Of a DNA stretch of 64,000 nucleotides, positions 21,949 to 29,321 are shown piece by piece (the stretch's first letter is position 1; each line of letters begins with the position of its first letter). Made by a program: the position numbers and the translations under genes. Source of the DNA: Sphingobium sufflavum (lineage in GTDB: Bacteria; Pseudomonadota; Alphaproteobacteria; Sphingomonadales; Sphingomonadaceae); assembly GCF_021403115.1 (NCBI RefSeq), contig NZ_JAJSSH010000011.1, positions 79,582 to 143,581 on the forward strand, given 5' to 3'. The notes beneath the pieces were generated by a model. It was not told the origin of the DNA and did not search any database. It saw only the letters and a program-made list of their open reading frames with translations.

Positions 21949-23453
21949 GCCGCGACCTCCCGGTGGGTGTCGGCAATCAGGGCGTCCCGGCAGGCGATGA
22001 GGTCCGCCCCCTCCCCGGTGCCGAACACATAATGATCCGGGCGGACGAGGACGGCATCGGCGCCCCGTGCATCCAGCCATGCCGCGATCGCGCCGTCGTC
22101 GGCCAACGTGTCGAGCGGGACGGTGATGACGTCTGCGTCTGTCTCCACCGGACGGCGGGTGAACAGTCGCCAGCCTGCGCCGGTCACATCGTCGAGCAGC
22201 CGGTCACCGACGCGCGGCTGGATGAAGCGTTCGCCCGCCCCGGCCGTGCCCCGCGCGACGATGCCGGTGGCGATGGCGGGGATCAGGTCAGCGGCGGTGC
22301 CCTGCGGCACGGCCTGCGCCTGCGCCCGCATCCGGCTGTCGCGGGCGGCGGCGGCGGCGGGATCGAGCAGGCAGATATAGCGGCCGGCCTCCACGGCGGA
22401 GGAGATGACGGCGCGGACATGGGGGTCGCGTTCCGGCTGATAGGTGGCGAGAAGCGCTTCGGGCGCCGTGCCCCGCGTCACCCTCTCCAGCTTCCACGCC
22501 AGATTGGCGACATCGCGCAGGCCGTGGCACATGCCCTGCCCGAAGAAGGGCGGCGTCTGGTGCGCGGCGTCCCCGGCCAGGAAGACGCGGCCCCGCTGCC
22601 ACTGGCGCGCGATCAGGCCGTGAAAGCGATAGGTGGCGGCGCGCAGGATGCGGTGCGGCACGCCGTCCAGATAGGGCGCGACGAGGGTGGCGACCACATT
22701 GGGGGCCATCATCGCCTGATCGTCCTCACCGGGCAGCAGCATGAACTCCCAGCGGCGATGATTGCCGCGCCCCGGTACGACGGTCGTGGGGCGGGCGGGG
22801 TCGCAGACCATGACGGACAGGGTCTGGAGATTGGCGGCCGCAGGGACGCCGGACAGGTCGGGGAAGCGGACGGGGCCGTCCACCTCCGCATCGACCACCA
22901 GCCAGGGTTCCTCGAAATCCAGGTCGTCCAGCGCGATGTCCAGCGCCTTGCGCACCGCGCTGCGCGCACCGTCGCAGGCGATGACATGGCGGGCGCGGAC
23001 GGTATCGGTCCCGGCCACTCCGGACAGGTGGAGGGTCACGCCCTCCCCATCCTGCGTCAGGCCCGCAAAGGCGGTGCCGAGGCGCAGTTCGACATGGGGA
23101 TAGACGCCGAGGGCGTCGCGCAGATGCGCCTCCAGTTCCGGCTGGTAGAAGAAATAATCGTTGGACCAGCTGAACGGGCGGGCGCGGCCGACCGTGCCCA
23201 TGTAGCGGATGACGCCATGGTCCGCGCCGACGTGCAGATGCCCCTCCGTATCGCGCATGTCCCCGGCGACCCGGTCGATGACACCCGCCGACTGGAACAG
23301 GCGCATCATCTCATGGTCCAGATGCACCGCGCGCGGCAGGGGATAGGGCCGCGCCTCCTGCTCGACCACCAGGACCGAGAGGCCGGACTTTCCCAGAAGA
23401 TTGGCCGCAAAGGCCCCCACCGGCCCGCAGCCGATGATCGCAACGTCGAACAT
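21945..23453 (-). CDS. FAD-dependent aromatic monooxygenase (MhpA/PheA-TfdB type)
   Basis: 502 aa. FDVAIIGCGPVGAFAANLLG is the FAD-binding start, PRAVHLDHEMMRLFQSAG the group-A hydroxylase segment, VIACDGARSAVRKALD the DG motif and FLAGDAAHQTPPFFGQGMC the GD motif. A C-terminal thioredoxin-like tail follows (VLVRPDHYVFG). Members hydroxylate phenolic rings ortho to an existing OH, yielding a catechol for the extradiol enzyme encoded downstream. ATG 23453 is preferred over GTG 23459. Confidence 0.9.
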   Translation of the reverse strand: MFDVAIIGCGPVGAFAANLLGKSGLSVLVVEQEARPYPLPRAVHLDHEMMRLFQSAGVIDRVAGDMRDTEGHLHVGADHGVIRYMGTVGRARPFSWSNDYFFYQPELEAHLRDALGVYPHVELRLGTAFAGLTQDGEGVTLHLSGVAGTDTVRARHVIACDGARSAVRKALDIALDDLDFEEPWLVVDAEVDGPVRFPDLSGVPAAANLQTLSVMVCDPARPTTVVPGRGNHRRWEFMLLPGEDDQAMMAPNVVATLVAPYLDGVPHRILRAATYRFHGLIARQWQRGRVFLAGDAAHQTPPFFGQGMCHGLRDVANLAWKLERVTRGTAPEALLATYQPERDPHVRAVISSAVEAGRYICLLDPAAAAARDSRMRAQAQAVPQGTAADLIPAIATGIVARGTAGAGERFIQPRVGDRLLDDVTGAGWRLFTRRPVETDADVITVPLDTLADDGAIAAWLDARGADAVLVRPDHYVFGTGEGADLIACRDALIADTHREVAA

Positions 23454-23469
23454 GAGCACGTCTTTCCGG

Positions 23470-24711
23470 TCAGGCGGCCACGGATTGCGGTGTCGGCGCC
23501 TTGTGCATCCGCCCGCCTTGCATAATCATGGTGATAGTGTCGGGGTTCTGGAGGATCGTGACGTCCCGCGTGGGATCACCGTCGATCAGCAGCAGGTCGG
23601 CGATATAACCTTCGCGCACCAGCCCCAGTTCATCGCCCTGCCCCATCAACTGCCCGCCCAGCATGGTCGCGGCGCTGAGCGCCTCCGCCGGAGTGAAGCC
23701 GAAATGGGTGACGAAATGCTCCAGATCGCGGGCGTTTCGGCCATGGGGGTTGAAGGGAAAGCCATAGTCGCCACCGATCAGCACGCGCACGCCGCGCCGC
23801 CGCAGTTCCGGCACCAGTTTCCCCTCCAGCTCCATGCGCTGCGCCGCGCTCGCCTTCATCGCGCCCATGTCGATATGGGGCGGCGGCGTGGCCTCCAGCG
23901 CGGCGATGGAGACGCCGGGGCCGGGGGCGTAGAAAATCCGGTCCCGCTGCGCGACCATGGCGTCAATGGCGGCCGCGTCCGCGAAGGAACAATGATAGAG
24001 GATGCGGACGCCCGCTTCGAGCGCGAGGTCGATAGCGCGGGGCGTGTAGGCATGGGCGGCGATCCACAGGCCCGCATCCTTTGCCGCCTCGCCCGCCGCC
24101 TGCATCTCCGCATCGGTGTACAGGATGTCCTGCGCCGATCCGGGCTTCAGCGCATCCTCACCGGAGATGACCAGCTTGACTGACTTGACGCCTTCAGCGG
24201 CGCAATAGGCGATGAAGGCGCGCATGGCCTCCGGGCCGCGACCGTTGAAGACGTCTCCCGTCTCGACACCCTCCTCTCCCTCCGGGCTGCGTTCCAGCGT
24301 GGAAGGGATGAGGCGTGGGCCGGGCGTTTCGCCCGCGGCCAGCGCACGGGCGAGATCCGTCTCGATACCGTCGCCGAGCGCGCCCGCCGAATAGAGGCTG
24401 GTGAAGCCATGGTCGAGAAGCACCCGCGCGTTGCGCCAGGCGGCGACCTTCAGCTCCTCCGGCGGGAGGATGAACTGATGATAGATTTTCTCGACCGACG
24501 AACCCCAGGTGAGATGGGTGTGGGCGTCGACCATGCCGGGCATCAGCGTGCCGCCCTGTCCGTCGATCCGCTCGTCGGCGGCGATGGCCGCGATGGCGAA
24601 CTCGTCATGCAGCACGGCAGCGATCCGGCTGCCCTCGACGAGCACCGCGCCCGCGACAGGGGCGGCGCCGGTGCCGTCGAATATCGCGATGTTATGGATC
24701 AGCTTTCGCAC
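23470..24711 (-). CDS. Metal-dependent amidohydrolase (imidazolonepropionase-like)
   Basis: 413 aa, cytoplasmic. The composite fold starts with LIHNIAIFDGTGAAPVAGA; the metal site HxH is in GMVDAHTHLTWG, a Lys in KSVKLVISGED, histidines in WIAAHAYTPRA and LYHCSFADA, and the catalytic Asp region in VRVLIGGDYGFPFNPHG. The end, GYIADLLLIDGDPTRDVT, is standard for the group. It is the promoter-proximal gene of the minus-strand cluster. Many such enzymes hydrolyse amides, lactones or cyclic esters; the substrate cannot be read from the sequence. Confidence 0.88.
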   Translation of the reverse strand: MRKLIHNIAIFDGTGAAPVAGAVLVEGSRIAAVLHDEFAIAAIAADERIDGQGGTLMPGMVDAHTHLTWGSSVEKIYHQFILPPEELKVAAWRNARVLLDHGFTSLYSAGALGDGIETDLARALAAGETPGPRLIPSTLERSPEGEEGVETGDVFNGRGPEAMRAFIAYCAAEGVKSVKLVISGEDALKPGSAQDILYTDAEMQAAGEAAKDAGLWIAAHAYTPRAIDLALEAGVRILYHCSFADAAAIDAMVAQRDRIFYAPGPGVSIAALEATPPPHIDMGAMKASAAQRMELEGKLVPELRRRGVRVLIGGDYGFPFNPHGRNARDLEHFVTHFGFTPAEALSAATMLGGQLMGQGDELGLVREGYIADLLLIDGDPTRDVTILQNPDTITMIMQGGRMHKAPTPQSVAA

Positions 24712-24765
24712 GCGCCTCTCCCAAAGGCTGTAGTTTGTGCGTCAGCTTATGCGCTCGTTTCGGAC

Positions 24766-24788
24766 CCAAGAAAAATAATCATTTTTGG
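24766..24788. promoter_or_regulatory. AT-rich inverted repeat upstream of the amidohydrolase gene
   Basis: In the 82-nt gap between the LysR gene and the amidohydrolase gene there is AAAAAT-AATC-ATTTTT, flanked by CCAAG and GG that partly extend the symmetry. It may be the operator for the adjacent LysR regulator, or a weak terminator for it (read on the minus strand it has A/T runs). It is unusually AT-rich for this region. Confidence 0.4.
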
Positions 24789-24793
24789 CAACG

Positions 24794-25690
24794 TCATAGG
24801 CTGGGGCTATGCTTGAGGATATCGATCAGCGCCTCGCCCAGCCGGGACTGGCGTGCGCCGACCAGCCTGCGGATGCCGATGCTGCGCTGGAAACCGGCCT
24901 CCTTGATGGCGATGGCGCGCAGCACGCCAATGGACAGTTCGGCGGAGGCGACCTGCATCGGCAGGATGGTGACGCGACCGCTGCCCCGCACGATGGCCTT
25001 TGTGGTCAGCAGGGAGTCGCAACGGATCGCGTCCTGCGGCACGGAAACGTCGGCGGACATGAACAGGGCGTCGATCTGGCGGCGGAAGGCGCCGCGCGCC
25101 TCCGGCAAGACCCAGCGCATGGTCATCATGTCGCGGAGCGAAATTTCATTGGGCAGATGGTCGTTGCGGCGACCGACGATCAGGGCGAAAGGATCGCGCG
25201 AGAACGTCATCTCCTCAATCCCCTCCGGCGGCTGTTCTATGCCGGTGGTGACGAAGGCCAGTTCGATCTCCCCCTGATGCAGCATCGCGGTGAGGTCATG
25301 ATCGGGACGCTCGACCGCGTGGAGGGTGAAGCGGCCCACCTTCTCCTCCAGCACACGAACGGCTGCGGGCAACAGGCTGACCAGCGCGCCAGGGGTGCCG
25401 CCGACGCGCAACGGGCCGACCACGCCGGTGCTGGCGAGGCGCATCTCCTCCTCCGCATCGCGCAGCAGGCTGTCGATGGCCTCCGCCCGGCGCAGCAGCA
25501 CCTGCCCCTCCGGCGTCAGGACGATGCCGGTGCGCGATCGTTCGAAGAGGCTGGTGGCCAGCGTGCCCTCCAACTGGGCGATGGCGTTGGAGACGGACGG
25601 CTGGGAGATATTGAGCAAGCGCGCGCCGCCGCTGATCGTGCCGGCGCGGCAGACGGCGAGAAAGACTTTGAGCGACCGGGGATCAATCAT
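24794..25690 (-). CDS. LysR family transcriptional regulator
   Basis: 298 aa, normal length. N-terminal HTH: LKVFLAVCRAGTISGGARLL, NISQPSVSNAIAQLEGTLAT, SLFERSRTGIVLTPEGQVLL. The effector domain begins at about residue 90 (GPLRVGGTPGALVSLLPAAV). It lies just upstream of and co-directional with the amidohydrolase/monooxygenase/dioxygenase cluster, so it is the probable regulator of the glycoside/phenol genes. Confidence 0.92.
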   Translation of the reverse strand: MIDPRSLKVFLAVCRAGTISGGARLLNISQPSVSNAIAQLEGTLATSLFERSRTGIVLTPEGQVLLRRAEAIDSLLRDAEEEMRLASTGVVGPLRVGGTPGALVSLLPAAVRVLEEKVGRFTLHAVERPDHDLTAMLHQGEIELAFVTTGIEQPPEGIEEMTFSRDPFALIVGRRNDHLPNEISLRDMMTMRWVLPEARGAFRRQIDALFMSADVSVPQDAIRCDSLLTTKAIVRGSGRVTILPMQVASAELSIGVLRAIAIKEAGFQRSIGIRRLVGARQSRLGEALIDILKHSPSL

Positions 25691-26023
25691 CGAAAACCCC
25701 TGTGGCGGGCGGACCTGTCCCCCTCCATCGGGGCTGCGGCGCGGGATCGCAAGATTTTTGAGCGGCGGAGCGTCGTGCCGATCGTGCCGTGGAGGTGGTG
25801 CCTTATGTCCGGGAGGCAGGCGGATGTTTCGTCATGGAGCACGGCAGGCCCCATCAAGCATCGTCTTTTCAAAATGTTAGGCCCATCACTCCGCTGCAAT
25901 AGCCTGTCCATGACGCAGACCTGTTCGACACATGCGGCTGGCGGCTGGCGATGTGACCCGACTTATGACGCGGACCGAACGGGGCAGGACTGGCCGCCCT
26001 GCCCCGTTCAGGCCGTAACCTGC
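25691..26023. other. 333-nt intergenic region upstream of the LysR gene
   Basis: No convincing gene. It should contain the LysR promoter and, at its right end, the hairpin at 25977-26009. Short open frames here are shadows without ribosome sites or recognisable products. Confidence 0.6.
25977..26009 (-). terminator. Strong hairpin after the dehydrogenase/NTF2 fusion gene
   Basis: Perfect 12-bp inverted repeat GAACGGGGCAGG/CCTGCCCCGTTC with a 9-nt loop, starting 15 nt beyond the stop of the fusion gene. No U-run follows, as is common for high-GC alphaproteobacterial terminators. Confidence 0.65.
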
Positions 26024-27211
26024 CTATCCGCGGGCATAGACTCCCAGCGACCGGATACGCCCGGCGTCGTCGAACCGATAATGGTTGGTGGTATGCCGCT
26101 CGCTCCCGTCGGGAAGCTGGGCGACGATCTCCACCGCAATGCCCTCCGCCCCGGCAAAGCGCGCGCCAGGATTGGGAAAGGGCGAGCCCGCCGCAAAGAC
26201 GCTGAGGTGGACCGCGCGAATATCCTCCTTGCCGTTGAAGCTCTTGCCGTTGGGCAGGGTGAAGCGGGCGTCCTCGGCATAAAGAGCCATCAGCGCGTCA
26301 ATATCCTTGCGCCGCACGGCGTCGAAATAGCCATCCACGGTTTTGTGCGGATCGACCGGCGTCGCGCCGCCCTCCGCCTCCGTGGCGGCGCGGCGGATGC
26401 GGGCCAGCATCAGGTCGCAGGACGCGATCAGGCCGGACAGGGCCAGCGTCTCCTGAACGGGCAGGTGGCGGCAATGATCGACATCCTTCTGCAACAGGTC
26501 GTGCAGCCCGGAGAAGCTGCCCGTCGCCCCCGTTCCCGTGCGGGGCTGCACCATGCGCGGCCCGACACCCAGCGCATAGCTTTGCGCGGAGCCGGCCATG
26601 AAGGCGTCGACAAGCGGCTGCCGGTCGAAGCCCAGGTCCACGCCAACGTCGATGATCGCCGCCGACATGCCATAATTGGCGATGGAGATGAGGTTGTTGA
26701 GCAGCTTACCCTCCTGCCCGCGACCGACGGGGCCGAGATGCGACAGCTTGTGGCTGATCGCCTCCAGCCAGGGACGCGCGCGGTCGAGATCGTCGTCCTC
26801 GGCGCCCACGAACAGCGACAGCTTGCCCTCGATCGCGGCAGGCCCGCCGCCGGACACGCCGACATCCACGAAGCCGACGCCATAGCCCTTTGCCCGCGCC
26901 GCCAGATCCTGCGCCAGCGCCGGGGAGACGGTGGAATGGAGGATGACGGTGCCGCCGTCGCCCAGCGCCTCGAACAGTCGGCCATCCCCGGCGAGGCGCT
27001 CCAACTGCTCGTCGGTGCGGACGCAAATGCCAAGCATGTCGGATTGTCGGGCGGTCGCGATCGGGTCGCTCTCCCGGCGTGTTCCGGCCTCGTCGAACGC
27101 CGCCAGCATCTCCCCGGAAATGTCGCAGCCGATCACGTCGAAGCCGGACCGCGCCAGCCGACGCGCGATGGGGGCGCCCATGCTGCCCAGCCCGATGAAC
27201 CCAATCGCCAT
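26024..27211 (-). CDS. Beta-hydroxyacid dehydrogenase fused to a C-terminal NTF2/SnoaL-like domain
   Basis: 395 aa. Residues 1-165 form the NAD-binding domain (MAIGFIGLGSMGAPIARRLA; substrate motif VDVGVSGGGPAAIEGKLSL). Residues about 166-280 form the helical domain with catalytic Lys in GQEGKLLNNLISIAN. From about residue 288 a separate module follows (VDGYFDAVRRKDIDALMALY, DARFTLPNGKSFNGKEDIRA, HTTNHYRFDDAGRI) of SnoaL/NTF2 type. Normal family members end near 290 aa, so this is a true extension in one frame. It may be a bifunctional dehydrogenase and isomerase/dehydratase (inference). It is divergent from the GntR gene. Confidence 0.85.
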   Translation of the reverse strand: MAIGFIGLGSMGAPIARRLARSGFDVIGCDISGEMLAAFDEAGTRRESDPIATARQSDMLGICVRTDEQLERLAGDGRLFEALGDGGTVILHSTVSPALAQDLAARAKGYGVGFVDVGVSGGGPAAIEGKLSLFVGAEDDDLDRARPWLEAISHKLSHLGPVGRGQEGKLLNNLISIANYGMSAAIIDVGVDLGFDRQPLVDAFMAGSAQSYALGVGPRMVQPRTGTGATGSFSGLHDLLQKDVDHCRHLPVQETLALSGLIASCDLMLARIRRAATEAEGGATPVDPHKTVDGYFDAVRRKDIDALMALYAEDARFTLPNGKSFNGKEDIRAVHLSVFAAGSPFPNPGARFAGAEGIAVEIVAQLPDGSERHTTNHYRFDDAGRIRSLGVYARG

Positions 27212-27346
27212 AGTCGTTTCCTCCGCCCGTGACCGTTCGGCGCTGAGCGCGCGCTTCGCTTTCTGCCACGATGGATGGCTTCATAGAGTATATTTTATGG
27301 AGAAATCAATTCGTAAATCAGGCGATTTTGACTGTGAAATGCCTCA

Positions 27347-27360
27347 AATATAGCTATATT
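27347..27360. promoter_or_regulatory. Perfect 14-bp palindrome, candidate GntR operator
   Basis: AATATAGCTATATT is a perfect palindrome 32 nt upstream of the GntR start, in the 181-nt divergent gap. The gap is strikingly AT-rich compared with both flanking genes. GntR regulators of this class bind short palindromes overlapping promoters, so it is a natural autoregulatory site. Confidence 0.55.
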
Positions 27361-27392
27361 AAGAAAATTGATCGGAGCGAAAGGAAAGTGGC

Positions 27393-28091
27393 ATGGCCGG
27401 AAAGGCATCGAAGGACGGTCTGGTCGCGCTGGCGGCGGCACGGATGAAGGACATCATCCTCACCCATGAACCCGGCGCGCCACTCGGCTCCCTTCCCGAC
27501 ATCGCAAAGGCGATGAACGTCGGGGTGGCGACCGTCCGCCAGGCCGCACGGCTGCTGGAGCATGAGGGGTTCCTCAAAGTGCGCCGGGGTAATGGCGGCG
27601 GCTTTTTCGCCGCGCGTCCCGATGCGATGGCGGTGGGCCGCGCCGTCGCCGGCTTCCTCGACGTCGCCCGGTCGCATGAGCGTGAGGCGATCGAGATCAT
27701 GACCCTTCTCGACTGCGACCTGATGGCCGCGGCGGCGCAGGCGAGCGACGAAGGGCTGCGCGCCCGGTTGCGGGAACATGCGGAGCAGATCGACGCCTGC
27801 GACAGGCCGGAGCAACGGGCCGCCTTCGTGCAGGAGATGCACAACATCATCTTCAGGATGGTCGACCGGCCGCTGATGGAGATGATGGCCCGGATGTCGA
27901 TGGAACATTACACCACCCGCACCGGATTTCCCATCTATGACGGGACCGAGGGGGCTGCACGCTGGAAGCAGGAGCGGCATGCGATCATCTATGCGATCCT
28001 GCGGCGCGACCCCGACCTCGCCCGGTTCGAGGCGCAGCGACGGCGCGACTATGTGCTTCGGAGCATGGCCGACGCCGGATCGGTAAGCTGA
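27393..28091 (+). CDS. GntR family transcriptional regulator (FadR/FCD-like)
   Basis: 232 aa. A winged HTH at about residues 10-75 (LGSLPDIAKAMNVGVATVRQ, AARLLEHEGFLKVRRGNGGG) is followed by an all-helical effector domain resembling FCD (LLDCDLMAAAAQASDEGLRA, RHAIIYAILRRDPDLARFEA). AAGGAAAG precedes the ATG. Being divergent from the dehydrogenase/NTF2 fusion gene, it probably controls that gene and itself. Confidence 0.85.
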   Translation: MAGKASKDGLVALAAARMKDIILTHEPGAPLGSLPDIAKAMNVGVATVRQAARLLEHEGFLKVRRGNGGGFFAARPDAMAVGRAVAGFLDVARSHEREAIEIMTLLDCDLMAAAAQASDEGLRARLREHAEQIDACDRPEQRAAFVQEMHNIIFRMVDRPLMEMMARMSMEHYTTRTGFPIYDGTEGAARWKQERHAIIYAILRRDPDLARFEAQRRRDYVLRSMADAGSVS

Positions 28092-28102
28092 AGGCGCGGC
28101 CC

Positions 28103-28384
28103 TCATCGGGTCGGGTGAGGGAGCGGCCTGCATTGCGCCCAGCGATCCGAAACCCTGACCGTTTTCCACAGGCCCGCACCGACCAGCGCCAGCGCCAACC
28201 CTCCACTGATACTGACAAACAGCAGGGCGGCCAGCAGCAACTGGGGGAGGGTCGCATCCACTGCCCGGTTCGCCATGACCAGCCGGTGGAGCAGCCCGGA
28301 CTCCATCCATGCCGACCCCAGCATAGCCAGCCCGGCGATCCGCAGTCCGATTTTTGCAGCGGGCTTTTCATGCCACCGGCTCAT
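28103..28384 (-). CDS. Small membrane protein, function unknown
   Basis: 93 aa with two hydrophobic helices (about 12-30 and 46-70), starting MSRWHEKPAAKIGLRIAGL and convergent with the GntR gene. The amphipathic start and clean membrane segments look real rather than a chance frame, and it lies just downstream of the kdp remnants on the same strand. No function can be assigned. Confidence 0.55.
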   Translation of the reverse strand: MSRWHEKPAAKIGLRIAGLAMLGSAWMESGLLHRLVMANRAVDATLPQLLLAALLFVSISGGLALALVGAGLWKTVRVSDRWAQCRPLPHPTR

Positions 28385-28592
28385 GACGACACCTCATCGA
28401 AGCAGGTGCCTCACATACGCAGTCAGGGATAGGAACTCGAGATTGGGAAAGGCGATTTCCCGTTGGAATTGCATAGGAATTTGAAGAAATGCCGCCCGAA
28501 GGCCATCATGCGCAACGCCTGATCCGCAGTCCACAGGCGCCGGGGCAAGGGCGCGGGCGATAGGGACAGGTGACGACGGGCGGCGCGCGCCG

Positions 28593-29321
28593 TCAGCCGC
28601 CGCCGGCGGCGAACTCGTCCGTCTCCCCCTCGACATTGAAGCGCAGCCGGTATCCGATACCCAATTCGTTGCCAATGATCCGCGGCCGCTGGGGATCGGT
28701 TTCCAGCTTCTGGCGCAGAGTGCGGACCAGCACCCGCAGATATTCGACATGATGCTCCCACTCATGGGGCCAGACATGCCCCATGATCTGGGCATGGGTG
28801 ATGACCCGACCGGGGAATTTGGCGAGTTGCGCCAGCACCCCATATTCCTTGGGCGTCAGATGCACCTCGCGGCCAGCCTTCGACACCGTTCGGGCGATCA
28901 GGTCGATCTCCACATCCCCGGCGCGCACCATGGAGACGCCGCCGTCCTTCGTCATGCGGTTGCGCAGCGCCACGCGCACCCGCGCCAGCAGTTCGTCCGT
29001 GTCGAACGGCTTGGTCAGATAATCATCCGCGCCCAGATCCAGCGCGGCCACCTTCTGGTCCGTCGTATCCCGCGCCGACACGATGATGAGCGTGGTGTCG
29101 GACTGCTGCTTGAACAGCGGCACCAGCTCCAGCCCGTCGCGATCCGGCAGGCCGAGGTCGAGCAGGCTGATGTCGGGCCGCTCCTCCCGGAGCTTTACGA
29201 GCGCCTCCCGCCCGTTTTCCGCCTCGATGATGGCATAGTCGGCGCGGGCCAGCGCCACGTGGATCAGCTTGCGGATATGCGGCTCGTCGTCGACGATCAG
29301 AACCTTGTGGCGCACTTTCAT
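28593..29321 (-). CDS. kdpE: KdpE response regulator
   Basis: 242-aa OmpR-type regulator. The receiver domain has VLIVDDEPHIRKL, phospho-acceptor Asp in LLDLGLPDRDG, Thr/Ser in IIVSARD and Lys in YLTKPFD. The DNA-binding domain has HLTPKEYGVLAQLAKFPGRV, WPHEWEHHVEYLRVLVRTLR and the terminal GIGYRL. In intact systems KdpE activates kdpFABC when phosphorylated by KdpD. Here it overlaps the kdpD stop by 4 nt. KdpE itself looks intact, although its partner genes are broken. Confidence 0.93.
   Translation of the reverse strand: MKVRHKVLIVDDEPHIRKLIHVALARADYAIIEAENGREALVKLREERPDISLLDLGLPDRDGLELVPLFKQQSDTTLIIVSARDTTDQKVAALDLGADDYLTKPFDTDELLARVRVALRNRMTKDGGVSMVRAGDVEIDLIARTVSKAGREVHLTPKEYGVLAQLAKFPGRVITHAQIMGHVWPHEWEHHVEYLRVLVRTLRQKLETDPQRPRIIGNELGIGYRLRFNVEGETDEFAAGGG

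Noticed and set aside
24809..27232. 807-codon plus-strand frame opposite LysR and the dehydrogenase/NTF2 fusion
   Set aside because: It covers two recognisable genes and their gap in antisense; no domains or ribosome site.
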